The notes below the pieces were generated by a model that ran no database searches, was not told where the DNA came from, and saw only the letters and a list, made by a program, of their open reading frames with translations. From contig NC_081851.1 of the NCBI RefSeq assembly GCF_963259705.1, positions 15,722,145-15,786,144 on the forward strand: a DNA stretch of 64,000 nt, given 5' to 3'. This document shows, piece after piece, positions 21,578-32,825 of the stretch (positions are counted from its first letter, which is position 1; each line of letters opens with the position of its first letter). The position numbers were made by a program, and so were the translations under genes. Source of the stretch: Myotis daubentonii (Eukaryota; Chordata; Mammalia; Chiroptera; Vespertilionidae).

Positions 21578-23556
21578 CTGGAAACAGAGGACAAAGAAGA
21601 ACAGTCTGGTTTTATATAAAACGTGTAAATGGACTCATCGGCCCCGGCTGGGACCTGGCCCAGAAGGGCCGGCATTTTCCTGGGACTCGGGCATCACGGT
21701 GCTCATGACCGTCAAGCTCGCCGAGTGGGGAAGATGGGGAGGGGAGCTTGTGGCGTGGGTCCGGGAACCCTAACACGTGAGGAGACCTGCTGCAGCACCA
21801 AGGAGCAGGCTGGACCTCATCTCAGGAGAGCAAGCCCCGAACCATGTGCAACTCAGGATGGCAAACCCGTGGGCCTTGATGGCAGAGACCCTGGTTTCCT
21901 TGCTTGAACATGAGTCCCCTGGATCAAGGCAGCAGGTCAGGCTCCTTTGGCCCTGAGGCTGCCGAGGTCCCACCTAAGACAAGGGCTTTTCTGAGAGTTC
22001 ACCATGAAGTGAGCAGCTGTGAAAAGCCATGACTCGCAAACCGCTGGGCCCAGGACCACCGACCCTGACCTGCTCCCACCGGCCTTGGCTCGGCATCTGT
22101 TCTTCTAGTCTGTGTTCCTCTCTTCCCTCAGCCGTGCTGCTGGGCCTTATGCTAGAGCGTTTTCCCATCTGGCTCTGACCGACCTCCACCACTAGGCGCA
22201 CAAATTCACACAAGGCAGGCCCCCAACCCGCCCCGGGCTGGGAAGACTCCACTCGGAACAGCTCAGGAAGCCTGCCCAATCCCTGGCCTCCTGCACACAC
22301 TGTTTAATGCAAAACCATCATCAGATCATCCCCCTGGGTAGCAGGCCCCGATGCTTCTAGTTGGCACCTACCCAACCTCTGCTGGTCATTGGGACCCGCT
22401 GCACTGTAGAGAGCCAACTCAGGCCACGGTCATTTCCACCCCAACCTACAGTGTGGCTTTCCCTGTAAACCATCCTGGGTAGGTGGCGAGCCAGCTGTAG
22501 ATGAGCAGAAGAATCCGGGAGAAAAGTGAAGCAGCACCGTGACCCCGGGGTGCTGGGTCAGTGCCCCTGTGGCCACTGTGACCATGTCCCTCTGTCCCTC
22601 ATGGCCAGCCACTCCCCATCACAAGGAAGGACAGGCCTGCAGCCCAGCACCGAGGGGTGAAGACCACCCTGGGCCCACCAGATGCATCTCGGGTCACTTG
22701 ACTTCCAACCCCAAGGTTTCCAGCACCAAGCCTCTTCCTCCTGCCTCCTCTCTGGCAGCTCCCTCGGCCCTTAGACCAGCCTCCCATAAACACTCACTCC
22801 CAGGGAATCTGACTCCTTAGCAAGGCATGGAGGCCTTCCCCATCTGAGTGCCCCCTGCTCCAGCCTTCCCTCCTGCCACTGCCTGCACCTTCCCTGCACC
22901 CCGACCACCCGTGCTCCACCTTCACGTCCCCCCATACCCCCCCCGGGTAGCCCTGTCCCCATCCGGGTCAGCTGCAGAACCCCAACTCCCACACCACGCT
23001 TCCTTCTCTGCCACCTTGGAGCTCCTCAACATATTTCTGCTGGGCACACAGCTCTGCTCACATGCCATCACCCCTGCGGGTGCGTGGCCACCAGGTCACT
23101 GGTTCTGTGCACCTCGCTGGGCCTCCGCCACAGCCAGGTCCGTGTCGTGTCAGCAGAGGGAGGACAACAGCGGCGCACCCACAACCCTCTCTCCAGCACA
23201 TCAAGCGGAAATCAGACAGAGAACAGGCTCAACCCGCGACCTGGATGGCTTCCCTAGGTACCTCTCTGTACCTGTGTCATCATTTTTAAACTGAGCTTAA
23301 TTCCAAAAGCAGATTAAGAAGCGGGAGGCAGTGGGCCAGGTCCTTGAAGCCAGCAAAATCCAACCACCGCTCCTTGCAGAATTCTAGAGCCATTCCGGGG
23401 AAAGGAGAGCAGGGTGCACTGGGAAGATGGTCTGTACCCTTGCCCTGGGGAAACCAGTTGGCCCGCGGGCTCTCTGCCCAGAAAGTGGATGCCTGGGTGT
23501 GGAGCTGGAAGCCCGCAGCCCTGTGAGGACAGGTGTCGGTCACCCCTCCCCCTTAC
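21578..23556 (-). other. Last intron of the coiled-coil gene, no other feature
   Basis: GC-rich unique sequence. The stretch 22,850-23,100 has cytosine-rich text that could be old L2-type LINE, but I cannot fix edges. No further exon was recognised. Confidence 0.35.
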
Positions 23557-23681
23557 ACGTTCTCAGTGCAGTGCTGGTCACATGCGTCCAGGATGCTCTG
23601 GTTCAGCTCTTGCAAGGTGTCTATCTCCCTCCTCAGGCGACATTTATCCTCTTGCCAGTCCTTCTTCGCACGGGTGAGCGA
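23557..23681 (-). CDS. Coiled-coil gene exon: SLTRAKKDWQEDK...CTEN
   Basis: The acceptor CTGTGTTTCAG precedes 23,681 and the donor ACGT|GTAAGG follows 23,557. Length is 125 nt: 41 codons starting in phase 0 plus two bases. It encodes SLTRAKKDWQEDKCRLRREI followed by DTLQELNQSILDACDQHCTE, a heptad-like amphipathic helix with three cysteines near its end. Phase agrees with the exons on both sides. Confidence 0.65.
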
Positions 23682-24009
23682 CTGAAACACAGATCAACAA
23701 TGTCCTCAACACCACGGGCCCGTGTGACTCCACTGCTGGGAAACTGCTCCCAAAAGGAGAAAAGGGCCACGTGCATGAACATGGCCATTGCGGCATGAGC
23801 TTCACCAGTCGCAAGGACCAACACAGCCAATGACATGGGGATGGCCGAGTGCACCGGCCAGTCGCGCAGCCCTGCCCACATGTGGCCACTGAGCACTGAA
23901 AACACAGCCAGTCTGAGCACAGAGGCGCCATCAGTGCAAAATGTACAAGAGGCTCTGAGGACTTGACAGCCATTTTTCAAAAGAATGTAAAGTATCTCAT
24001 TAGGAAGCA

Positions 24010-24222
24010 GCCCAAAGGGTGTGGCTCAGGTGGTGGAGCGGCCCCCCATGCACCAGGAGTTCACAAAAGAGATGCCTGGTCAAGGAACACGCCCAGGATG
24101 AGGGGTTGATCCCCAGTAGGGGGCGTGCAGGAGGCAGCCCATCAGAGGTTCTCTCCCATCATTGAAGTTCCCATCCCTCTCCCCCTCTCCCTTCCTCTCT
24201 CTGACATCAGAAAAATAAATGC
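24010..24222 (+). mobile_element. VES SINE
   Basis: GTGTGGCTCAGGTGGTGGAG head, CCCCAGTAGGGGGCGTGCAG linker, CT-rich block and a GAAAAATAAAT tail. It lies in the intron of the coiled-coil gene, antisense to it. Confidence 0.9.
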
Positions 24223-24501
24223 TGGGCTGGATAGGAATTCGGGGCTGAGGTTGCTCAACTCTCCACCCAGAACATCATTGGGCTGGAGTGGCGGGAAAGC
24301 CCAAGCTTTGGCTTCAAACAAACTGAGTTCAGACCCAACCTCAGAGGATGAGGATGGGCGCCAGCTCACAAAAGCATTGTGAGAATTCAGTGAGATGACA
24401 CGGGGAGCACAGAGCAAAGAGCTCAGCCGCGAGGACAGAATGAAAACAGCACTTAGCTGCTTCCATGCACGCCCCCCGGCCCTGCGAAAAGGAAAGGTCA
24501 G

Positions 24502-24722
24502 GCCCTAACCAGTTTAGCACAGTGGAGAGAGCATCGGACTGCAAACTAAAGGTCCCAGGTTCGAATCCGGTCAAGGACACATGCCCAAGTTGTGGGCTGG
24601 AACCCCGCGGGGGTGGTGCAGGAGGCAGCGGAACCAGGATTCTTTGTCCTCAGAGATGTTTCTATCTCTCTCTCCGTCTCCCTTGTTCTCTCAAATCAAG
24701 AAAAATAGATTTAAAAAATACA
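24502..24722 (+). mobile_element. VES SINE
   Basis: Head CCCTAACCAGTTTAGCACAG and an intact-looking B box GGTTCGAATCC, then GGTGCAGGAGGCAG and the tail AAATAGATTTAAAAAAT. Confidence 0.9.
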
Positions 24723-24943
24723 AAAGCAAAGGTTGTTGAGAGGTCTTTTCTAACACATCCCCACCAGCCAAGGTGCTTGTCCCCGTTAAATGCCTCTGGC
24801 TTCCTCTCGGCCTCTGGGTGACATTCCCACCTAGTCTTTGGGCACAGGTGCCAATGAGGACCCACTCGGACCTGGCTGAGCCCCAGGCTGTCAGCCCCGG
24901 GCTCAGGCCCGGTGTCCTGAGGGTCACCAGCCCCCGGCCTCAC

Positions 24944-25130
24944 CTCAGACTGCATGCTCAGCTTAGTGAGCAATATTTCCTTGGGCAGTTGCTCTGCCTT
25001 CAGGTCTCGGTACTCGGCCTGCAAGATCCGCCTCTTCCGCTGCACCTCCTCCAGGGAGGCCTGCAGCTCCTGGATGTGGGTGCGTAGCTCCTCCTGCTCC
25101 GCCTGAAGCAGCTCAGTCCAGGAAGTGAGC
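24944..25130 (-). CDS. Coiled-coil gene exon: LTSWTELLQAEQEELRTHIQ
   Basis: The acceptor CTCCACCCGCAG precedes 25,130 and the donor TCTGAG|GTGAGG follows 24,944. Length is 187 nt: one base completing an Arg codon (AG from the previous exon plus G), then 62 codons ending in phase 0. The peptide (ELQASLEEVQRKRRILQAEY, RDLKAEQLPKEILLTKLSMQ) is an uninterrupted coiled coil of high charge with leucines at a/d spacing. It contains no stop over the whole exon and no frame break. Confidence 0.75.
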
Positions 25131-25830
25131 CTGCGGGTGGAGAGCCACACGGCCCAGGGTCAGGAGCACTCCCAGCCTCTGTCCCATGGACACCTCAATC
25201 ACACCCCCGTCCTCTCTGGGCCTCAGGTTTTCCCCTAGGAAATGAGGGCTGAGCACATTCAGAGGTTCTTAAACTGTGTCCGTTGGGGTTCTATGCGGCC
25301 ACCCCAGCTGCCACACTCTGGGCTGGGACACAGGACAGGCAGGCTCAGACACAATTCAACAGAGCAGCCTGTGAAAAATCCTTCCCGTGGAAGGCTTTGC
25401 ACGTCTGTCTCCTGGGAAAAAGGGTTCTTCGACTGAAACACTTTTGAAAAACATGGAATCAGAACATCTTTGCTCTGAAACTCTGCCTTTGCCCAGCTCT
25501 TCTCCCCAATTCCAAGTCCCTTTCTGATCCCAACTCCTGACACAAATAAGAGATTCTGGAGCATTATGTAAAGCCACTGACATCATCATCATCATTTTCA
25601 TTGGCATAATTACCCGACTGGCTTTCCAGGGGTAAGGGTTCTACCTGAAATCTCAACGACCAGAGGCTCATGGACTCCATGTGAACACAGATGGGCCCTG
25701 TGAGGCCCACACAGTCTCCGTGATTTAATTTAAATTAATTATTCAATATTTCTAAAAATGTTCCGTTTCACATCAACATTCAGCTACCGAGATTCTGGGA
25801 GGGTGGGGAGAAAGCATCAAGCAAAGGCCC
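25131..25830 (-). other. Intron sequence, no feature recognised
   Basis: Unique sequence with a short ATC repeat near 25,580-25,600. No exon or repeat can be supported. Confidence 0.4.
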
Positions 25831-26112
25831 TGGCAGGGGCAGCTGAGCAGTGATAGCATCAGCCTGTGTCCGGAACTGTCATGGGTTGAATTCCCAGTGG
25901 CATGTCCCTGGGCTGTGGGATTGCTCCCAGTCATAGAGGGGTGTGTGCTGTAGGCATCCAATAGATGTGTCTCTCCCATCGCTGTTTCACTCTCTCCCTC
26001 CCTCCCTCCCTCCCTCCCTCCCTCCCTCCCTCCCTCCCTCCGTCCCTCTCTCTCAGAAGGGCAATGGAAAAAGTATCCTGGGATGAGGATTAAATAATAA
26101 GAAGAATAAAAA
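25831..26112 (+). mobile_element. VES SINE with (CCCT)n expansion
   Basis: Diverged head (GGGCAGCTGAGCAGTGATAG), GGTGTGTGCTGTAGGCATCC, a CCCT microsatellite at 25,992-26,042 that replaced the usual CT block, and the GGGATGAGGATTAA tail. Confidence 0.8.
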
Positions 26113-26299
26113 AGTAGAAACAAAAGGATGGCCTGGCAGCCCGGGTCCGCCCCGCAGCTGACCGCCTTCAGAGGGTGTGTATTCTCCAGGAGGGCCTGCC
26201 CTGCCGCGGACACTCTCTCCCCACCTCCTGGACCTGCCTGGCCCCGCAGGCACCTGACTTTTAGCTCCAAACATATTAAAACAAGGCTGTGCGAAGGAA

Positions 26300-26440
26300 G
26301 GCTTCATGTGGTCAGGCCACTGGGCTGAGACAAGACCTGGATTTGAGTCCTGACTGGGCCACTACACTCAGGACTGGCCTGAACAAGTTATTAAATCTCT
26401 CTGAGCCTCTTTCCTCATCTGTTTGAAAAGAAGGATAAAA
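26300..26440 (+). mobile_element. MIR SINE fragment
   Basis: AAGACCTGGATTTGAGTCCT, GTTATTAAATCTCTCTGAGC and CCTCATCTGTTTGAAAAG follow MIR order. The surrounding 26,113-27,292 is intron with no exon recognised. Confidence 0.75.
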
Positions 26441-27292
26441 ACGCAGTCAATTCTCAGGATTCACGGTATACTGTCCTTTGGAGCCCCCGCGAGCACTGAG
26501 CAGTGTAGACTGCAACTATCCCCACCAGTTCCTGTGAGTCTCTGACCACATTTCTGTCAACCAATCAAGACATAAGGACGCTTTGTGCCATATGCTCACT
26601 GGGACAGCCAACAGCACCAGACCTCGGGCCTGAACGACCCTCATGTGCCACTCGGATATTTTCCCTGAGGCCCAGCGCAGCGTGCACTTGGGACACTAGA
26701 CAGCACTGCAGCACTCCATCTGGGGGCCGTTCCAAACAGCGAAATCGTCACCAAAAAGCAAGAGAAGAGGACTCCATGGCACTCCATGGACCACAGAAGG
26801 GACGCTCGTGTGCAGTGTGAGAGCTGAAACAGGCAGGAGTCAGAGGCCTTGTTCAACCGCAGCTGCAAATGTGCACATCAGGCGATTCCAGGATCTCGCC
26901 CGATGGACAGGCCCCTGACAGGCCATGGGGACCAATGGGGGGTGACAAGTGCATCTCAGCGAGGAGGTGAGTTCGCCAACAGGGAACGCGGGAATGACGT
27001 GGAACAAGCATATGTCCTTCTGGAATGGCTGGTGAGAGAGGATGAAGATGCCCGTGCCCAACACAGTCATCACCATCATCCATGTGGGAGGGGCGGTCCC
27101 CCACACCTGGACGATGCTCCATCCCAGCCACCAGCTGGAGGTCCTTCCCTCCTGACCATCAGCTGTGACGGTGACAGGGCGGGTGAAAGGGCACCATGAC
27201 CAGGGGACTCACCTGAGCTGAGCTCAGCGGGAGCTGAGGGAGTTGGTGTGAATGAAAGGGGGCAGATGCCGCTGCAGGGGCGGGGCGGTTAC

Positions 27293-27474
27293 CTTTCATT
27301 CTCTTGCTGCAGCCTCTCATTCTCTCTGGCGGCGGCGGCAAGGGCCTTGGCCTCCTGCTCCTGCTTCAGGGCCTCCTGGACTTCGGGCAGCTGCTTCTCC
27401 TGCTCCCCCGGCTCCGCCAGATCCTTCTCCTCGGCCCCCTGTTGGTTCTGGGGGCCCAGACTGGAAGGTTCCTC
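27293..27474 (-). CDS. Coiled-coil gene exon: EEPSSLGPQNQQGAEEKDLA
   Basis: The acceptor CCCTCTGGGCAG precedes 27,474 and the donor GAAAG|GTAACC follows 27,293. Length is 182 nt: 60 codons from phase 0 plus two bases. It begins with a Pro/Gly/Gln-rich segment and then becomes a coiled coil (KQLPEVQEALKQEQEAKALA, RENERLQQENE). The two leftover bases AG join the G of the next exon to make Arg. Confidence 0.75.
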
Positions 27475-27986
27475 CTGCCCAGAGGGAAAAGGTGAGGATG
27501 CCTCACTGGGTGCAGGCCCCGGGGAGCAACAGACCCCGTATCCCTGCACCACCCCCACACGCAGTGAGGGGCGAAGAGCAGGGCAAGTGCACACCCCAAA
27601 AGAGCAGGGACCCTCGGGGCAGGCAGCACCAGCGGTGCTGAGTGCGGTTCTCCCAGCACTGAAGGAACTGCGCTGGCCGGTCCCACATGGTGCTACAAGA
27701 GCCCTGTGCCCTCTCCACAGTCGGGACCTTTAGGGGCACAGGATGCCCGCTCTCTGGATCAGCTCCTTGGCTGCCCTCTGTGACCACATGTAAAAGCCTA
27801 TTTTTTTTAAAGTACATAGAGATCAACCAAAGGACTTCTATGCAAGCTTATAGGCCTAACCAATGGACACGGACAACACGAGGCTGAGAGCATGAGTTCC
27901 CTCCCCCCACCAATAGTGGGTAATGTGGGGATATGGACACATATGTAATAACTTAATCGACTGTGGTGGCTGGTAAGCAAGGAGGC
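27475..27986 (-). other. Intron sequence with an antisense L1 3'-end-like piece
   Basis: At 27,810-27,960, plus-strand TAGAGATCAACCAAAGGACTT, then GCCTAACCAATGGACA and GGACACATATGTAATA are L1 3'UTR motifs (compare 50,290-50,410). It is a short old L1 3' fragment in plus orientation. Confidence 0.5.
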
Positions 27987-29490
27987 ATGGAGGAGTGTGC
28001 TTGCCTCTGTGGCTTGGGCTCTTCGCGGGGATGTGGGTGTCCTCAGGAGCGCCAGGGCCCGGCTGAGACAGCAAAGGCCGAGGGCAAGCGGTGTCCTCAG
28101 AAGCGCGAGCGCCACGCTGAGAAGGCAGCGGCCAAGGGCAAGCTGGCCCCGGCAGAAAAGCACCTTGAGGCGGACGCCGCAGCGGGGTGCTGGATGGGGG
28201 GTGGAAGAATCGCGAGCCCCAGGCCGCCTCCGCACTGCTAGCTGCAGGACCTGCAGGTGGAGATGCTGGTGGTTATCTTTGCCTCGCTCCCCGTCACCGA
28301 CCTGGCCAGCCTGGCCCAGGTCTGCACCAAATTCCGCTGCATCCTGCACATCGACAACATCTGGAGAAGGCGCTGCCGGGAGGAGGTTGGCGTTTGTGAA
28401 ACTTTGCAGAATCTGGGGGCGGTAGGTACCTCTTACCGAGAAGTCTATGCGAAGCTGTTCCAGCCATACAGACACATTTTGGGTTTGTGGGGGCGAGATA
28501 TTGAGCTCTATAAAACACTGTTGTATGTAGCGGTGGACGGCTTAGGCATTACTGGTTGGACGTACAGGCCTTGTCTTAACACCCATGTGGACGGCCCAAT
28601 GCAATTCAAGACCGCGTTCCGAATCCGCCTGAAGGAGCGGAAATCAGCCAAGGTGGAGGGCATGGAAGGCCGCCGCCATAGGCCCCACCGCCGCCACCTG
28701 CAGATTCGGAAGGATAGGCTCACCAGCCAGTGCAAGAAGAGAGACCACCCAAGGGATTCACCATTGCGGCTTAGGGAGGAATTCCGGACAGCGCTGATAT
28801 GGAATGTCACAGTGCAGCATCACTGCCGGACCTACCTCCGCCTCTACCTCCCGCCCAGCCATCAGGACGACCTCATCAGGCCAGGCCTCTTCTAAGGCAA
28901 ATGCGATCGCTTGGGCCTCATGATTTTCATGCTCAGCTTCCACGGGAAGTGTGCCAGGCTCACGCACATCACGGGAATCACATTCCACATATTAGAGATC
29001 CACCTCACGTTCCGCATCCAGCGGCGAGATGGCGAGATCTTCCGCGACTTCCAGGAGCTCTCCAGCGTGGTCCGGGAGATGGAGGAGCAGGTGCTCCGGG
29101 AGCAGCAGCAGCAAGAGCAAGAAGACGGGACCGAGGAAAGCGAGGGCCATGGCTGGCAGAGCCCTGCCCAGCCCAGCGTCGGGGAGTCCGAGGCTGCAGC
29201 TGCAGAGGAGCAGCCTGTCCCGTTTGTTCTGCCTGTGGGCGTGAGCCCAAGGGACCAGAACTACCCCCGGACCTGCAGGATGTGTTTCTATGGCGTAGAA
29301 ACTGTTCCCGTATGTCCCTCAAACTGGCGCTACCCTGGAGTCGTCATCCTGTTCGATGAGAACCACTTGGGGTTCATGATCTGGAGGAGAAATCCTTCAT
29401 CCTGTTTAGCAGAGTCCAGAACACCTTCCAGAATGTGGAGGCAGCATCCCCGCAGGCCTTCCTGGAGATGCTCAAGAACATTCACCCCCG
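27987..29490 (+). pseudogene. FBXO31: FBXO31 processed pseudogene
   Basis: FBXO31 is an F-box protein that brings substrates to SKP1-CUL1 ligases. The copy is collinear with it and intronless: an N-terminal arginine/cysteine-rich leader (CGLGSSRGCGCPQER), the F-box ([30 protein letters not shown]), [33 protein letters not shown], then PFVLPVGVSPRDQNYPRTCR and MCFYG. Damage: TAG at 28,239-28,241 just before the F-box, an in-frame loss of roughly 30 codons near 28,790, TAA at 28,893-28,895 after GLF, and a frameshift near 29,380 after which [12 protein letters not shown] and EMLKNIHP continue in another frame. A VES SINE cuts off the last codons. It lies antisense in an intron of the coiled-coil gene. 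It cannot make full-length protein; residual open parts span 28,257-28,895 and 28,911-29,380. Confidence 0.88.
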
Positions 29491-29494
29491 ACCA

Positions 29495-29640
29495 CGTTTA
29501 CCACCAGAGAGGATATTTGATGTTTAGAGAGGGTGGGGGAGAGAGGGAAAGAAAGAAAGAATCGATGTGAGAGAAACACATCAGTTGGTTGCCTCCTGCC
29601 CAAGCCCGGAACAGGGCCAGGCTAGGTAGGGGCCAGCAAT
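29495..29640 (-). mobile_element. VES SINE, antisense, partial
   Basis: AGAGAGGATATTTGATGTTT, GAAAGAAAGAATCGATGTGA and GTTGGTTGCCTCCTGCCC are the tail half of a reversed VES. The tRNA-derived head is missing. It interrupts the last codons of the FBXO31 copy. Confidence 0.75.
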
Positions 29641-29663
29641 TGAGGTCGAAATAAACCTTAGAC

Positions 29664-29790
29664 CAGTGGTTCTCAACCTTCCTAATGCTGTGACCCTTTA
29701 ATACAGTGCCTCATGTTGTGGTGACCCCCAATTTCATTGTTACAAATTGAACATAATAAAAGCATAGTGATTAATCACATTAAAAATAAT
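29664..29790 (+). mobile_element. SPIN-like hAT transposon fragment
   Basis: CAGTGGTTCTCAACCTTCC, AATGCTGTGACCCTTTAATA and TCATGTTGTGGTGACCCCCA match the left end of non-autonomous SPIN (hAT) elements known from vesper bats, rodents and reptiles. The right terminus is lost in AT-rich DNA. Confidence 0.75.
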
Positions 29791-30174
29791 AACTTAATCA
29801 ATAAAAATATTTTAAAAATAAAAGAAAAAGAAAAATTACATAGAACATCAGTCAGGATACAGAATATCTGAACAACACTAGCAGCCAACTGACCCTGATA
29901 TTTACGGAACAACCATCCACTGGGCACAGCCAGCAGCACCGCCCTCCTCCTCCCCTCAGTCCTGTCAACCACCACCAAGATGGCCAGTGTCCCTGGGAGG
30001 CAACACCTGCCCCCGCGGCCCGCAGCGGCTGAGAATGGCTGGTATGAGCTGCAGCTGAGCGAGGGAACTGGTCACCCAGGAATCACTGATCAATGACCAG
30101 GACACGGCTGTGATCCAGGAGGCTCCCTCGGGCAGGCGATGGCGCCAGGGGGACATGCGCTCTGGAGGGCCTAC

Positions 30175-30291
30175 CTGCGTGGCCCTGGAGGGCCTCACGG
30201 TGTTGGCGATGTTAGACTGGAGTTCTCCCTCCAGCTCTTCCTTTTGGCTGTTGGCCTCGTCCTGGGTGAGTTGGGTCCCCAACTCTTCCAG
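30175..30291 (-). CDS. Coiled-coil gene exon: LEELGTQLTQDEANSQKEEL
   Basis: The acceptor TTTGGCTCTGCAG precedes 30,291 and the donor ACGCAG|GTAGGC follows 30,175. Length is 117 nt, exactly 39 codons, phase 0 at both ends. The peptide continues EGELQSNIANTVRPSRATQ, with coiled coil giving way to a Thr/Pro/Arg linker. Only 139 bp of intron separate it from the next upstream exon. Confidence 0.75.
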
Positions 30292-30430
30292 CTGCAGAGC
30301 CAAAGACACAGCCCGTGCCACAGTCAGGTCACAGAGTGAACTTGGCTTGAGAGCAAGCCCCAAACCTGTCACCCCACGGGACACCTGGCCACCGGCTTGC
30401 CCGTCTATTCCGGACACCGCCCGCTGTTAC

Positions 30431-30525
30431 CTCTTTCCGGAGCTGCTGGTTCTCCTCCTGCAGTGTCTTGACTGTGCCCTGGAGGGCATGGGTATTCTCC
30501 TCCAAATCGGTGATCCGCGTGCAGG
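30431..30525 (-). CDS. Coiled-coil gene exon: CTRITDLEENTHALQGTVKT
   Basis: The acceptor TTTGCTCTTCAG precedes 30,525 and the donor AAAGAG|GTAACA follows 30,431. Length is 95 nt: two bases completing an Ala codon (G from the upstream exon plus CC), then 31 codons ending in phase 0. The rest of the peptide is LQEENQQLRKE, a classic leucine-heptad coiled coil. Confidence 0.75.
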
Positions 30526-31515
30526 CTGAAGAGCAAAGTGCAGTCAGAGCCCATCTTCCAGGGCCTCCACTTCCCCTCTCTGACTCTGGCCCCGAGAGGA
30601 CCATCCCCCCAGGCGACCACCCCCCCACCCCGAGGCCTAGGTGTGAGGGCAGGGGATGGTCAGCTGGGTGTTGTTCACAAGGTGCTGTCGCTGTTGGTTG
30701 TGGCCCCTGTGCTGGCTCAGCTGGGGGCCGGTAGGGGAGCCATCCAGAGCTTAAGAAGAAGGCAGGTGACCGTGGAGAGGCCAAAGCAGAAGTTCAAGAC
30801 GGTGGAACTGCTGGAACCACTTTTTACCGAGTACTAACCTGACTGTCCAGTCAAGGATTTCCTACACTTACAGAGACGGCAAAGACCTGGCATGGTCCGG
30901 GCCAGCCGCCAGAGTGGGGGGGTCTGGGTGGCTCAGCAGGGGAGTGGGAGGCACGGCAATTGACCAGTATGTCTGCGGGGGGTAGCGGATCTGGGGCGCG
31001 TGTGTTGAGGACTTGCCACCCGTGGGTGAGGTCCTTCGGGAGGAGAGGTCACTGAGCAGCCCCTGCCCAGGGAGACAGAGAGCAGACTGCACCCATCTGC
31101 CCGAGGTGGACATGAACGGAGGAAATCAGCCCCGGCCTCTGTTATAATGCAGGTGAGTGAGCACTGGCGAAGCTCCTGCCATCCAGAGCTTTCAATCCCC
31201 CAAGGACAGATCTAAGACAGCCTCTGGGGTCAGCGTGCTCTCATCTGGAAGCTCCCGGGACTGTCCACACGGGCGCTGAGAAATCTGTCAACACTTACTT
31301 GTAGTTCATGTCCTGATTTCGAGGCTGCCAGGCCCCTCATGTTCCCCTTGGGGAGAATGGCGATGAAACGGTCCCAAATGGCCCCTGAATCACACCCTAC
31401 TGACTTGGGCTGAGGGTGGGCTGACCCAGGAGATTCATAGCCAAGGGCTCAGCTCCCTGGGTGAGGGAGAAGACACAGCCAGGCTGGCTCCCCGGCGCCA
31501 GGGGCTGCTGCCTAC
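30526..31515 (-). other. Intron, no feature recognised
   Basis: GC-rich unique sequence. No repeat or exon could be supported. Confidence 0.4.
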
Positions 31516-31645
31516 CTTCTATCAGCAGCTCCGGCTCCCAGCTCTGGTGGGCGGGCTGGTTCCTCCTCTGGACCTGTTCAGCCTCGAGGGCCATGATGTC
31601 CCCCAGCAGCTCCTCAAGGAACTGCTGGGGGATCTGTTCACGATC
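31516..31645 (-). CDS. Coiled-coil gene exon: DREQIPQQFLEELLGDIMAL
   Basis: The acceptor CTTCCTGCACTAG precedes 31,645 and the donor AGAAG|GTAGGC follows 31,516. Length is 130 nt: 43 codons from phase 0 plus one base. The peptide goes on EAEQVQRRNQPAHQSWEPEL and LIE. The helix IPQQFLEELLGDIMALEAEQ is amphipathic. The single leftover G pairs in phase with the CC that opens the next exon. Confidence 0.75.
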
Positions 31646-32140
31646 CTAGTGCAGGAAGAGGGGTGGGGTGAGGATGCGCACCATGGAACCCGCTGGCCTG
31701 CCCCGCACCGCCCCGCCCCAGTACAGCTACCCTCATTCCTCATGATGAAGGGCCTCCATGCACCTGCTCACTTCCTAGAGCACAGCTGCACAGAAGGGAC
31801 TCCAACACAGGGTCCTGCTGGGAGACCTACAGCCACTAGAAACATGCTGACCCAGTGGTAGGTGATGAAGACCCATGAGGCCTCTGTGGTGTCTGAGCAA
31901 AGTAACGCACAGCACAGGGCTGTGACGCAGGTGACAGGAGGACGGGCGGCTCTCAGGCCCCTTTGCTGGTGTACCATGTCTTGGAAAGGCCGTAGGGACT
32001 CCCAAATCACAGCTCGGCCCACATCCTAGTTGCCAGCAGAGACCCTTATTACCAGTCACCCACCTACATCCATCCTTACAGAAAGCAACACGGCAGTCAA
32101 GCCCTATCCGTTGGTTTTTTGTTTTTTGTTTTTTTTAACA
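31646..32140 (-). other. Intron, no feature recognised
   Basis: Unique sequence ending in a T-rich run at 32,115-32,137 that abuts the Helitron start. Confidence 0.4.
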
Positions 32141-32556
32141 TCCTATAGAATAAAAACCTAATATGCTAAGTGTCCGGTCATCCATTCAACCAATGAAAGC
32201 ATAATACACGAATGATATGCTAAGGCCACTCACCAGCTTGCCATGACGTGCACTGACGACCACTGGGGTCAGACGCTGCAACTGGCAGGTTGGCTTGCTG
32301 CTGGGGTCTGGCTGATTGGGGCTGAACTAGACAGGCCTGACATGCCCTGGGGCCCTCCCAGGTTCCCTCCCCACTAGCCAGCCAACCTCCTGTGTCCCTC
32401 CCCGCCCTCATCATACACCAATGGAGTCCCACTGCCTCGCCTATGCCCTCTCACAATCCGGGACTCCTCAGGGGCTGTCAGAGAGCCAGTTTCAGCCAAA
32501 TTCCCGCAGGCCAGGCCAAGGGACCCCTATGGGGCACGAATTTGTGTACTGGGCCG

Positions 32557-32560
<4 letters not shown>
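32141..32560 (+). mobile_element. Non-autonomous Helitron (HeliBat type)
   Basis: 5' end TCCTATAGAATAAAAACC after an A at 32,140; 3' end GGGCCGCTAG followed by T at 32,561. A hairpin-forming GCACGAATTTGTGTAC lies ~10 bp before the end. Inside are GCACTGACGACCACTGGGG and CCGGGACTCC-type blocks shared with the other Helitrons here. It is in the intron of the coiled-coil gene. Confidence 0.85.

Positions 32561-32610
<50 letters not shown>
32561..32610. repeat. (TG)n(TA)n microsatellite
   Basis: It starts exactly at the T that follows the Helitron CTAG terminus and ends where a reversed VES SINE tail begins. Confidence 0.95.
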
Positions 32611-32612
32611 AA

Positions 32613-32825
32613 ATTTCTTTTAAATATACTTTTATTGATCTCAGAGAGGAAAGGAGAAGGAGAGATAGACACATCAATGATGAGAGAGAATCATTGATTG
32701 TCTGCTACCCAAAGCCACCCCTGGGCATGGAGCCCACGACCTGGGCATTGGCCCGGCCGGGCAGGCCCTGCCTCTTTTGAGGGCCTTCACTACTGCCCAC
32801 TTAAGCCACTGAGCTTAGCATATGA
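32613..32825 (-). mobile_element. VES SINE, antisense
   Basis: ATACTTTTATTGATCTCAGA, AGATAGACACATCAATGATG and the CACTTAAGCCACTGAGC head (reversed). Confidence 0.85.

Noticed and set aside
24502..24580. tRNA gene (good B box GGTTCGAATCC)
   Set aside because: It is the tRNA-derived head of a VES SINE and continues into the SINE body; no complete cloverleaf is seen.
32478..32697. Frames with poly-Val-Cys, Ile-Tyr or Thr-His runs
   Set aside because: Translations of the (TG)n(TA)n microsatellite.
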